A DNA stretch of 11,035 nt from Deltaproteobacteria bacterium (lineage in GTDB: Bacteria; Desulfobacterota; BSN033; UBA1163). This document shows, in pieces, positions 1 to 8,326 of the stretch. The translations under genes were made by a program, and so were the position numbers. Location: the NCBI GenBank assembly GCA_016875155.1, contig VGSD01000054.1:1-11035 (forward strand). The letters run 5' to 3'. Position 1 is the stretch's first letter, and the number at the start of each line of letters is the position of its first letter. The notes beneath the pieces are model-generated. The model was not told the origin of the DNA, ran no database searches, and saw nothing but the letters and a program-made list of their open reading frames with translations.

Positions 1-3
1 GAT

Positions 4-32
4 TTGACAAATACCATAAAATCATTTAGTAT
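4..32 (+). promoter_or_regulatory. Probable sigma70-type promoter for rplU-rpmA-obg
   Basis: A perfect -35 hexamer TTGACA (4-9) is followed after 17 bases by TAGTAT (27-32), which matches 4 of 6 positions of the -10 consensus including the key first, second and last bases. Transcription would start near position 39, leaving a leader of about 20 bases before the strong GGAGGAG ribosome binding site (50-56) of rplU. The surrounding sequence is AT-rich, as expected of a promoter. It was identified by eye only, and what lies upstream of the window is unknown. Confidence 0.6.
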
Positions 33-60
33 TTTTCGATATTAATTTCGGAGGAGTACG

Positions 61-375
61 ATGTTTGCTGTATTGAAAACAGGTGGAAAAGAGTATCGGG
101 TCACCAAGGGAGATGTGATCCGTGTTGAAAAACTGGAAGGCAGTGTTGGGGATCAGGTAACCCTGAAAGACATCTTAATGGTCTCAGGGGATGGCCAAGT
201 CCAGGTGGGTGCTCCCAATTTAAATAATGCGGTGATCACTGGCGAGATCGTGCGCGAGGCCAAAGGAAAGAAGGTCTTCACCTATAAAATGAAGAGACGG
301 AAGAATTACCGCCGGATGAAAGGCCACCGCCAGACCTACACTTACCTGAAAGTAAATGAGATCACGTTAAATTAA
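61..375 (+). CDS. rplU: Large ribosomal subunit protein bL21
   Basis: The 104-residue product is full length for bL21, a protein of the 50S subunit that binds 23S rRNA. The N-terminus (MFAVLKTGGKEYRV) matches the family signature closely; most relatives have Gln where this one has Glu in the GGKEY stretch. The C-terminal half has the basic rRNA-binding region (KMKRRKNYRRMKGHRQTYT), the family's most conserved part. The start is well set by GGAGGAG four bases upstream. It is the first gene of the ribosomal pair with rpmA, as in most bacteria, and probably transcribed from the promoter at 4-32. The gap to rpmA is filled by a repeat that begins five bases after the stop codon. Confidence 0.97.
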   Translation: MFAVLKTGGKEYRVTKGDVIRVEKLEGSVGDQVTLKDILMVSGDGQVQVGAPNLNNAVITGEIVREAKGKKVFTYKMKRRKNYRRMKGHRQTYTYLKVNEITLN

Positions 376-379
376 AAAC

Positions 380-443
380 TTAAATGGAATATTGGAATAA
401 TGGGTTAAATCATTATTCCAAAATTCCATCATTCCAATATTCC
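380..443. repeat. Octamer-based inverted repeat, copy 1 (rplU-rpmA gap)
   Basis: This tract is built of 8-base units. The left side has units of the form GGAATNNT (386-393, 394-401). The right side has four successive units ending in ATTCC (412-419, 420-427, 428-435, 436-443). The arm 386-398 is a perfect 13-base reverse complement of 431-443. A second perfect pairing, 393-402 with 411-420 (10 bp, 8-base loop), is mutually exclusive with the first. The opening 20 bases, TTAAATGGAATATTGGAATA (380-399), recur exactly at 4212-4231 after proA. No T-run follows either stem, so it is not an ordinary intrinsic terminator. I do not know a named family for it. Confidence 0.8.
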
Positions 444-467
444 CGCTTTAGTTTTTGGGAGGTTGTT

Positions 468-722
468 ATGGCACATAAGAAAGCAGGAGGAAGTTCACGA
501 AACGGCCGAGATAGCGCTGGGCAGCGTTTAGGAGTGAAGCGATTCAGCGGGCAATCCGTCCACGCAGGCAGTATCCTGGTTCGTCAGAAAGGTACACGAA
601 TCTTTCCTGGAGAGAATGTGGGTATGGGAAAAGATTTCACCCTCTTTGCCAGAATCGAAGGGATCGTCAAATACGAGAATAAGGGAAAAGATAAGAAACA
701 GGTGAGCGTTTACACCTCCTGA
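468..722 (+). CDS. rpmA: Large ribosomal subunit protein bL27
   Basis: The 84-residue product is full length for bL27, whose N-terminus reaches the peptidyl transferase centre of the 50S subunit. It opens with the hallmark [16 protein letters not shown] and continues with GQRLGVKRF and the [14 protein letters not shown] block. The start at 468 is chosen over an in-frame ATG at 384 because GGGAGG lies five bases upstream (457-462), and because the extra 28 codons would be translated repeat sequence absent from the family. There is no cleavable N-terminal extension of the Firmicutes type. It follows rplU by 92 bases and precedes obg, the usual arrangement. The repeat at 380-443 lies in its untranslated leader. 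Confidence 0.97.
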   Translation: MAHKKAGGSSRNGRDSAGQRLGVKRFSGQSVHAGSILVRQKGTRIFPGENVGMGKDFTLFARIEGIVKYENKGKDKKQVSVYTS

Positions 723-783
723 ACCAAATGAGGTTCAGGGTAAGGCCCTGTACACTTCATGGGCAGGAGTACCTCTGGCCTGC
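720..783 (+). other. Small inverted repeats in the rpmA-obg gap
   Basis: Three short perfect stems lie in the 72-base gap: TGAACC/GGTTCA (720-725 with 732-737, overlapping the rpmA stop codon), CAGGG/CCCTG (736-740 with 746-750) and GCAGG/CCTGC (763-767 with 779-783). The first two share bases 736-737 and compete at their edges. None is followed by a T-run, so termination is unlikely. They may protect the 3' end or modulate obg translation, but stems of 5-6 bp can arise by chance. Confidence 0.3.
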
Positions 784-788
784 AATGA

Positions 789-2939
<2,151 letters not shown>

Positions 2940-2943
<4 letters not shown>

Positions 2944-4208
2944 GGAAGCCAATGGATCTTAAGTCAGAAGTGAGAGAAATGGCAAAACAGGCCAGGGAAG
3001 TTTCGCACCTACTCGCCCGTCTCTCCACTGACATCAAGAATAAAGCTCTCATTGAAATGGCGGATGATCTCGAAAAAGGCCAGGCTTTTTTGATCGAAGA
3101 AAACAGAAAGGATCTGATCGCAGGCGAGAAGGCACACCTCTCTTCGGCGATGATGGAACGATTAAGAATGACCCCTGCGGTGATTCAGTCAATGGCAAAC
3201 GGCCTCCGGGAAGTGGCCCGTCTTTCCGATCCCGTGGGAGAGATCATAAAGATGTGGAGAAGGCCAAATGGCTTGACTGTGGGAAGGATGAGGATTCCCA
3301 TTGGTGTCATCGGAATCATCTATGAATCGAGACCGAATGTGACCGCTGACGCAACAGGGCTCTGCCTGAAATCGGGAAACTCCATTATTCTCCGTGGTGG
3401 TTCAGAGGCGTTTCATTCCAATCTAGCCATCGTCCATCTCCTCCAAAAATCATTGGCCAAAGTTGGGATTCCGGAGAAGGCCGTTCAGATATTCTCCCGC
3501 ACCGAAAGGGAAGCCATTGAGGAGATGCTTCAACTCGAAGATGAAATTGACCTGATCATTCCCCGGGGAGGAGAAGGGTTGATCCGCTTTGTGGTGACCC
3601 ATTCAAAGATTCCAGTCATCAAACATTATAAGGGAGTCTGCCATATCTTCGTTGATCAGACGGCGGATCAGGAGGCCGCTCTCAGGATCTGTCTCAATGC
3701 CAAAACCCAGCGGCCTGGCGTATGCAATGCCATGGAAACACTTCTGGTCCATGAGAAGATAGCCAGGGACTTCCTTCCGAAAATCGCTGAAGCCCTTCGA
3801 AAAGAGGGCGTGGAACTTCGGGGATGTGCGGAGACTCAGAAGATTCTCTCCGGAATCAAAGAGGCGAAGGAGGAGGATTGGTATGAGGAGTATTTAGACC
3901 TCATCCTTTCCCTCCGGGTGGTTAAAGGGATAGAGGAGGCCATGAAGCACATTGCCACCTACGGGTCTCTCCACACCGAGGCCATCCTCACTTCCGATTA
4001 TCAAAATGGACAGCGTTTTTTAAGAGAGGTGAATTCCTCCTGCGTCCTGATCAATGCTTCAACACGATTCAACGATGGGTTTGAGCTCGGCCTTGGCGCG
4101 GAGATGGGGATCAGTACCTCCAAACTCCACGCTTTCGGCCCCATGGGTCTGGAGGAATTGACAACGACCAAATTTATCGTGTATGGAGAAGGACAGGTTA
4201 GAGCATAA
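2940..4208 (+). CDS. proA: Glutamate-5-semialdehyde dehydrogenase (gamma-glutamyl phosphate reductase)
   Basis: ProA uses NADPH to reduce gamma-glutamyl phosphate, the unstable product of ProB, to glutamate semialdehyde, which cyclises toward proline. The 422 residues are full length for this branch of the aldehyde dehydrogenase superfamily. Visible motifs are [14 protein letters not shown] (124-137), [15 protein letters not shown] (143-157), IPRGGEGLI (207-215), the catalytic cysteine C262 in [14 protein letters not shown], and the C-terminal [18 protein letters not shown] (390-407). The start at 2940 overlaps the proB stop as ATGA. An ATG four codons later (2952) has a better ribosome binding site (AGGAAG, three bases upstream) and may be the true start. 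The ProB-ProA overlap fits direct hand-over of the labile intermediate. Confidence 0.95.
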
Positions 4209-4211
4209 ATT

Positions 4212-4313
4212 TTAAATGGAATATTGGAATACTGGAATCTTGGGAAACCAATAGAAAAAGGTTATAAGGTTATGGTAAGTTTTAACTCATTATTCCATCA
4301 TTCCATTATTCCA
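4212..4313. repeat. Octamer-based inverted repeat, copy 2 (proA-nadD gap)
   Basis: This has the same design as the tract at 380-443. The left arm has 8-base units beginning GGAAT (4218, 4226, 4234). The right arm has three units ending ATTCC (4289-4296, 4297-4304, 4305-4312). Pairing 4217-4241 with 4289-4313 matches 20 of 25 positions, with mismatches only at unit boundaries. The opening 20 bases are identical to 380-399. The central spacer also shows an 8-base rhythm (GGTTATAA at 4260, GGTTATGG at 4268). It begins four bases after the proA stop codon and ends 34 bases before nadD. No T-run follows, so it is not a clear terminator. Confidence 0.8.
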
Positions 4314-4347
4314 AATAGGGTATTTATAAAATTCTGATGCAAGGAGA

Positions 4348-5031
4348 ATGGAGATAGAAAAGAAAGCAGCGGGATCTAAGAAGAAAAGGATCGGGCTCTT
4401 CGGGGGAACCTACAATCCTATCCATCTTGGGCATCTCAGAGGAGCAGAGGAGATTCGTGAGGCTTTTCATCTCGATGAAGTCATCTTCATTCCGTCGGCC
4501 ATTCCCCCTCATAAGCTCACAGAGGAGATCATCGACGCCAAACACCGCCTCGAGATGGTGAAACTAGCTATTGCCTCAAATCCATTCTTTTCCATCTCTG
4601 AGATCGAACTCTCAAGGCCGGGGAAATCCTATTCGATTGACACCCTTCGCCATTTTTGCGAGGGGCGCACCGACACCTTCTTCTTTATTCTGGGAAGGGA
4701 TGCCTTTGTGGAGATAGAGACCTGGAAGGATTTCCAAAACCTCTTCACCCTCTGCCATTTCATCGTGATGGCCCGGCCAGGATTCCAGAAGACTCCTGTC
4801 GCCTCTCAACTTCCAACCTCTCTGACCTCTGCTTTTCAATACGATCTTGAAACAAAGGTCTGGGTCCATGTTTCGGGATACCATCTCCATTTCAAGGAGA
4901 TCTCTTTTCTCGATATTTCTTCGACCAAGGCCCGGGAGTTGATCGAGAGAGGGGAGTCGGTGAGGTACTTCATTCCTCCCGAGACAGAGGCTTATATTCA
5001 TAAGCACGGCCTTTACCGGAAGAGGGGGTAA
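4348..5031 (+). CDS. nadD: Nicotinate-nucleotide adenylyltransferase
   Basis: NadD transfers AMP from ATP to nicotinate mononucleotide, giving deamido-NAD, a late step of NAD synthesis. The 227 residues are about normal length. Family motifs are the nucleotidyltransferase signature GGTYNPIHLGH (19-29), IPPHK (52-56), RPGKSYSIDTL (90-100), and ISSTKAREL near the C-terminus (190-198). A lysine-rich stretch of about 14 residues precedes the first strand. The start is odd: AAGGAG (4341-4346) sits only one base before the ATG, closer than is usual, yet no upstream in-frame start exists before a stop at 4327, and no ATG follows before the catalytic motif. It lies between the repeat and the promoter that serves rsfS; nadD next to rsfS is a common bacterial pairing. 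Confidence 0.94.
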   Translation: MEIEKKAAGSKKKRIGLFGGTYNPIHLGHLRGAEEIREAFHLDEVIFIPSAIPPHKLTEEIIDAKHRLEMVKLAIASNPFFSISEIELSRPGKSYSIDTLRHFCEGRTDTFFFILGRDAFVEIETWKDFQNLFTLCHFIVMARPGFQKTPVASQLPTSLTSAFQYDLETKVWVHVSGYHLHFKEISFLDISSTKARELIERGESVRYFIPPETEAYIHKHGLYRKRG

Positions 5032-5039
5032 GCGAGTGA

Positions 5040-5062
5040 ACTCCCCGGGCTTTCGGAGGAGT
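5040..5062 (+). other. Hairpin just after nadD
   Basis: Bases 5040-5047 can pair with 5054-5062 to form an 8-bp stem with one bulged A (5057) and a six-base loop. It starts nine bases after the nadD stop codon. The nearest T-rich run begins about 30 bases downstream (5093), too far for a classical intrinsic terminator. It could stabilise the nadD mRNA end or act as a weak or factor-dependent termination site, which would fit the new promoter at 5120-5147. Confidence 0.35.
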
Positions 5063-5119
5063 ATTCAGGAAGGGCGGGGGAGGCGGTAAAATATTTTTTT
5101 AACTTTTTTCATTTTTCTA

Positions 5120-5147
5120 TTGTTTTCACAATTTTTTCTGGTATAAT
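5120..5147 (+). promoter_or_regulatory. Extended -10 promoter for the rsfS gene group
   Basis: A perfect -10 hexamer TATAAT (5142-5147) is preceded by the extended -10 dinucleotide TG (5139-5140). A -35-like TTGTTT (5120-5125) lies 16 bases upstream. The stretch 5091-5138 is very rich in A and T, resembling an UP element. Transcription would start near 5154, about 25 bases before the rsfS start at 5179. This is the best promoter match in the window and likely drives rsfS, dksA, the lapA-lapB fusion and comF. Confidence 0.75.
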
Positions 5148-5178
5148 GCTACACTCAAAATCGTCGTCACCGGAGGAT

Positions 5179-5544
5179 ATGGCCACCGACTCAAAAACAA
5201 AATCGCTTCTCTGCCTGAACGCGGCTCTTGAAAAAAAGGCTCTGGATCCAGTTCTTCTCGAGATGAGGGGGCTTTCCTCTGTGACCGACTATTTCCTTCT
5301 TTGCACCGGCAAATCGGACCGTCAGGTTCAGGCCATTGCCAGATCGATCGAGGAGACCCTCGAGAAGAAAGGAATCCGGATTCTCGGTCAGGAAGGAAGG
5401 GCTCAGGGGAAATGGATTCTAATGGACTATAACGATGTCGTTGTTCATATCTTCCTGGAGCCGACTAGAAAGTTCTATGATTTAGAAGGAATATGGATGG
5501 ATGCACCTCGCATCGAGTTTAAATCGGGAGCGGACATTGGCTAA
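5179..5544 (+). CDS. rsfS: Ribosome silencing factor RsfS (Iojap/DUF143 family)
   Basis: RsfS binds uL14 on the 50S subunit and blocks joining with 30S, lowering translation when nutrients run short. The 121-residue product has the family core: GLSSVTDYFLLCTGKSDRQV (31-50), GKWILMDYNDVVVHIF (77-92), and RKFYDLEGIW (97-106). An in-frame ATG at 5146 would add 11 residues, but that codon overlaps the -10 box of the promoter and would lie upstream of the predicted transcript start. ATG 5179, with GGAGG at 5172-5176, is therefore preferred. It overlaps the next gene by 8 bases. The rlmH gene that often follows rsfS is absent here. Confidence 0.93.
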   Translation: MATDSKTKSLLCLNAALEKKALDPVLLEMRGLSSVTDYFLLCTGKSDRQVQAIARSIEETLEKKGIRILGQEGRAQGKWILMDYNDVVVHIFLEPTRKFYDLEGIWMDAPRIEFKSGADIG

Positions 5545-6016
5545 GAAAAGGGTGGTTTCGAAAAAACAGAAAAAAAAGAGCACTCCCTTGAAGAAAGGAA
5601 CGGGGAAGAGGATTGATAAGAGAAAACCGTTGAAAAAGGAGATGGAGAAAGGAATCGATAAAATTGATAAAAAGACCTTGTCCAAATTCAAAAAGATTCT
5701 GCTCAAGGAGAGGGAACAGATTGTAGGAGAGGTCAAACAGACCTATACAGACTCGCAGGAGATGGGACAGGATGGGATTCAGGACATAGGGGATGAAGCG
5801 GCCAATATCTATAACAAGCAGATCCTCCTCAGCCTTAATGAGAGTGAACGGATACGACTCCAGGAGGTGGATGAGGCGCTCGACCGCATGGCGAGTTCCA
5901 CCTATGGAATCTGCGAAGAGTGTGGAGAGCAGATCAGCCTGAAAAGGCTTGAAGTCCGGCCAGTGGCAAAGTACTGTGTGGCCTGTCTGTCAAAGTTGGA
6001 AAAGGGGAGACTCTGA
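5537..6016 (+). CDS. dksA: DksA/TraR-family zinc-finger transcription regulator with lysine-rich N-terminus
   Basis: DksA-type proteins enter the secondary channel of RNA polymerase and, with ppGpp, reset transcription of ribosomal and amino-acid genes. The 159-residue product has a predicted coiled coil with the tip motif DIGDEA (83-88), matching the DxxDxA motif that DksA needs for activity. A four-cysteine zinc finger C126-x2-C129-x17-C147-x2-C150 has the same spacing as DksA. Residues 1-48 are an unusual tail dominated by Lys and Arg. The start is probably TTG 5537, with GGGAG (5526-5530) six bases upstream, overlapping the rsfS stop codon; ATG 5501 would lie deep inside rsfS. The DksA-like class is clear; whether it is the main DksA or a paralogue cannot be told from one locus. 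Confidence 0.88.
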   Translation: MAKKRVVSKKQKKKSTPLKKGTGKRIDKRKPLKKEMEKGIDKIDKKTLSKFKKILLKEREQIVGEVKQTYTDSQEMGQDGIQDIGDEAANIYNKQILLSLNESERIRLQEVDEALDRMASSTYGICEECGEQISLKRLEVRPVAKYCVACLSKLEKGRL

Positions 6017-6019
6017 TCG

Positions 6020-7399
6020 ATGCTGGTGAAACTACTGATCCTCATCATTCTGGCCCTGATTTCCATCTTCTGCTGGGTCTCTCTGACCAATCCCATGGAT
6101 GTCCAATTCCGCTTTTTTGGGAAGGTCATCCCTACCGATCTCTCCACACTGATGATCACCTCCTTTATGTTGGGTGTTTTGCTCGTCTTCATCAGCACCC
6201 TGGCGAGAGATGCCAAGCGGGCCATTGAGGGTTACCGCCAATCGCGAAAGAGAAAGAAAGAACAATCCCTGAAGGAGGAACTGAACAAAGGGATGGAAGA
6301 TCTCCTCAGGGGGGATATGGCTAAAGCCAAAGCACATTTTACCGCAGTCCTGAAAAACGATCCTTTCCAGAAAGACCTCTATCTAAAACTCTCGGAGATC
6401 TCGGTTAAAGAAGGAAATGATGAGGAGGCTCTCCATTGGCTGGAGAGGGGGCGGTGGATCGATCATAAGAATGTCGAGATCCCCCTTCGGCAAGCAGAGA
6501 TCTATCTACGGATGAAACGTCTTGACGAAGCCATCCATACCTTAAAACGCGCCATCGACCTGGATGAGACCAATCTCAGGGCATTAAAAAGTTTGAGGGA
6601 GATCTACCGGAACAATCGGAGATGGGAAAAAGCAATTCGGCTCCAAAAGTCCATTGTTAAGTTGGCCAAGGAAAAACAGACAGAAGAGCAGGAGAACCTC
6701 TTCTACCTGGGTTTGAAATATGAATATGCCATGGATCTTCTCCATCGGGGCGATGAAGAAGACCTTGAGGATGCCTTGAAGGTCGCCAAAGAGATCGTCA
6801 GGGAGGAAAAGACCTTTCAGCCCGGTTTTGTCCTACTGGGCGACCTCTATCTCCGGATTGGGAAATGGGCCTCTGCAGGAAAGGTTTGGGGAAAAAGTTT
6901 CCTACGGTTCAAATCGATCATCTTCATCCTCCGATTGGAAGAGCTCTACCTCAACAGGGAGGACCCGAGCACCCTGCTCCGTATTTATCAGAGAACATTG
7001 GAAAACGATCCTGAGAACTGGATGCTCGCCTTCTTCTTTGCCAAGCTCTGTCTAAGGCTGGAGATGCTGGATGAAGCTTTGGAGGAGCTTAACACCATCA
7101 GTCTAAAACAGAAAGACTTCCCAGCCCTTCACAGGCTTTTTGCAGAGATCTATCTCCATAAAAAAGACTTCAGTCGGGCTGCCCAAGAGTTTGAAAAAAC
7201 TTTCGAATTGAGCGGGACATCCTATCTCCCCTTCGTCTGCAAGGTCTGTGAAAGAGAATCGAAGGAATGGACCGCCTATTGTCCTCAGTGTCACCAGTGG
7301 TCCACCTATACGATCCAAGAAGTTGAAAAAATCGTCTCCCCACTTCCTCCCCCTCGCCCCTTTTCTAAAGACGGGTTCTTTTCCCTCGAAGAAAGATAA
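6020..7399 (+). CDS. lapB: LapA-LapB fusion: membrane-anchored TPR protein with zinc ribbon
   Basis: In E. coli LapB (YciM) bridges LpxC to the FtsH protease and so limits lipid A synthesis; LapA (YciS) is its small two-helix membrane partner. This 459-residue protein appears to join both. Residues 1-80 look like a LapA (DUF1049) domain: helix 1-21, SLTNPMDVQFRFFGKVIPTDLS between the helices abbreviated here as positions 21-42, helix 43-63, then a basic stretch (72-80). TPR-like helical repeats fill about 85-395. The end has a rubredoxin-like zinc ribbon, CKVC (407-410) and CPQC (421-424) followed by HQWSTY, which matches LapB closely. GGGGAG lies 10 bases before the start, and the gene begins 3 bases after dksA. 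The fusion call is domain recognition by eye; its role in LpxC control is inferred. Confidence 0.85.
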   Translation: MLVKLLILIILALISIFCWVSLTNPMDVQFRFFGKVIPTDLSTLMITSFMLGVLLVFISTLARDAKRAIEGYRQSRKRKKEQSLKEELNKGMEDLLRGDMAKAKAHFTAVLKNDPFQKDLYLKLSEISVKEGNDEEALHWLERGRWIDHKNVEIPLRQAEIYLRMKRLDEAIHTLKRAIDLDETNLRALKSLREIYRNNRRWEKAIRLQKSIVKLAKEKQTEEQENLFYLGLKYEYAMDLLHRGDEEDLEDALKVAKEIVREEKTFQPGFVLLGDLYLRIGKWASAGKVWGKSFLRFKSIIFILRLEELYLNREDPSTLLRIYQRTLENDPENWMLAFFFAKLCLRLEMLDEALEELNTISLKQKDFPALHRLFAEIYLHKKDFSRAAQEFEKTFELSGTSYLPFVCKVCERESKEWTAYCPQCHQWSTYTIQEVEKIVSPLPPPRPFSKDGFFSLEER

Positions 7400-7424
7400 A
7401 GGGGGATTTTTAAGATCTGAATGA

Positions 7425-8153
7425 ATGCGTTTTCTTGCTGAAAGATTGCTCCAGTTTTTGCTCCCTCCCCAATGCCACTGTTGTGAAAAATTCCTGAAAG
7501 AAGGCCAAGGACGAATCTGCCCGGATTGTTTCTCAAAGATTCTGTGGATTGAGCCACCGCTATGCACCCTCTGTGGAGTCCCCTTCCTCTCCCGGGAAAT
7601 CGAGGACCACCTCTGTGGCGCTTGTCTGACCAGAAGAAAATATTTTACAATGGCAAGGGCGGTGGGATATTATGAAGGTCCTTTCCGGGAAGCGATCCAT
7701 CGATGGAAATATGAAGAGAAGAGTTTTCTTACCTCTTTCTTCGGAGAGAAATTGACCGAAACCTTCCGCCGCTATTGGGATCCAGGCTCGATTGATCTCC
7801 TCATCCCTGTTCCGCTTCACTCAAAGCGATTAAGGGAGCGGGGATTCAACCAGGCCCTCTTGCTCGTTAAGGAGTTAAGCTGTAGAACCCGGATACCCTA
7901 TTCGAAGAGGCTGCTCCGGAAAAGGATACCCACCCCCCCGCAGGTCAACCTGAGTGGCAAAGAGAGGGAAAAGGGGGTCAGGGGTTCCTTCCATATTCAA
8001 TGGGAGGAAGAGATTGAAGGAAAATCAATTCTTCTGGTTGACGATGTTTACACGACCGGTGCAACGGTCAACGAATGTTCGAAGGTATTGATAAAAGCCG
8101 GGGCAGAGCGTGTCGATGTCCTCACCCTGGCTCATGCCATGAGAAGTTCGTAG
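7425..8153 (+). CDS. comF: ComF family phosphoribosyltransferase-like protein
   Basis: ComF proteins have a zinc-binding N-terminus and a type I phosphoribosyltransferase fold. They are needed for natural DNA uptake in several bacteria (ComFC in Bacillus, ComF in Haemophilus), though many carriers are not known to be competent. The 242-residue product has eight or nine cysteines in two clusters (C17, C19, C20, C32, C35 and C47, C50, C64, C67). The middle has LIPVPLHSKRLRERGFNQA (126-144), and the PRPP-binding signature is ILLVDDVYTTGATV (202-215). The start is the only ATG that keeps the family N-terminus, but its ribosome binding site is weak (GGGGGA, 18 bases upstream). The stop codon lies inside a 7-base tandem repeat that also encodes the last residues. 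No other competence gene is in view. Confidence 0.93.
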   Translation: MRFLAERLLQFLLPPQCHCCEKFLKEGQGRICPDCFSKILWIEPPLCTLCGVPFLSREIEDHLCGACLTRRKYFTMARAVGYYEGPFREAIHRWKYEEKSFLTSFFGEKLTETFRRYWDPGSIDLLIPVPLHSKRLRERGFNQALLLVKELSCRTRIPYSKRLLRKRIPTPPQVNLSGKEREKGVRGSFHIQWEEEIEGKSILLVDDVYTTGATVNECSKVLIKAGAERVDVLTLAHAMRSS

Positions 8154-8172
8154 TTCACAGTTCGGAGTTCGG
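8145..8172. repeat. Four-copy 7-base tandem repeat across the comF stop codon
   Basis: Four successive heptamers AGTTCGT, AGTTCAC, AGTTCGG and AGTTCGG occupy 8145-8172, with a partial fifth (AGTC) after them. The comF stop codon TAG (8151-8153) spans the first and second units, so the repeat supplies the final Ser-Ser codons and the stop. The period and the divergence of units suggest replication slippage of a short seed. Confidence 0.75.
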
Positions 8173-8197
8173 AGTCAATTAATATAAGGTTTCAGGG

Positions 8198-8297
8198 TTA
8201 GGGCTACGAAGCCCCTGCCTACCGGTAGGCAGGCGTTTCGTCATTCGGTAACGGTTATGTACAAAGGAATTAAAAGACGACAAACGTAGCCTTCTAA
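8198..8297. other. Foldable intergenic element upstream of the AsmA gene
   Basis: The 223 bases between comF and the AsmA gene hold no ORF of note. Bases 8198-8208 can pair with 8285-8297 (11 bp, two-base bulge), closing a region that contains the palindrome hairpin at 8214-8233 and a second arm (8238-8242 with 8276-8280, continued by 8243-8246 with 8267-8270). It could be a small structured RNA, the leader of the downstream gene, or a short non-coding mobile element with inverted ends. The fold was assembled by eye, with no energy calculation. Confidence 0.45.
8206..8241. repeat. 36-base near-perfect inverted repeat with a 20-base perfect palindrome
   Basis: The core CCTGCCTACCGGTAGGCAGG (8214-8233) is a perfect palindrome. 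Flanks 8206-8212 and 8235-8241 extend it with six Watson-Crick pairs and one G-T pair, broken by one C-C mismatch (8213/8234). As RNA it makes a long hairpin; as DNA it could form a cruciform or a dimer-binding site. No T-run follows, so it is not an intrinsic terminator. REP-like dispersed palindromes have this look. Confidence 0.8.
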
Positions 8298-8309
8298 TAA
8301 CGATACGGG

Positions 8310-8326
8310 TCCCGCGAAACGCGGGA
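8310..8326. other. GC-rich hairpin upstream of the AsmA gene
   Basis: TCCCGCG (8310-8316) and CGCGGGA (8320-8326) form a 7-bp stem around an AAA loop. The outer sequence TAACG (8298-8302) can pair with CGTTA (8331-8335), giving a two-part stem. A second copy of TAACG (8249-8253) competes for the same CGTTA. It is not followed by T-rich sequence, so termination is unlikely. It lies about 50 bases before the AsmA start codon and may belong to that gene's leader. Confidence 0.6.

Noticed and set aside
380..443. The repeat tracts as a CRISPR array
   Set aside because: Units are 8 bases with no unique spacers, the arms are inverted to each other, and no cas gene is present.
384..467. Longer rpmA reading starting at 384
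   Set aside because: The extra 28 codons are translated repeat sequence; the MAHKK start at 468 has a strong ribosome binding site and the family length.
5093..5118. T-rich runs after nadD as an intrinsic terminator
   Set aside because: No stem directly precedes the T-runs; the only hairpin (5040-5062) is 30 bases away, and the tract is better read as the AT-rich upstream part of the rsfS promoter.
5501..5536. ATG start for the DksA-type gene inside rsfS
   Set aside because: It would overlap conserved RsfS codons by 44 bases with no good ribosome binding site; TTG 5537 has GGGAG at ideal spacing.
7103..7567. Open frame of 154 codons on the - strand across the end of the lapA-lapB gene and start of comF
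   Set aside because: It lies antisense to two well-supported genes, has no family motif, and is explained by the coding bias of the + strand.
7425..8153. comF as evidence that the organism is naturally competent
   Set aside because: ComF-type genes are widespread in bacteria not known to take up DNA, and no other competence gene is in this window.
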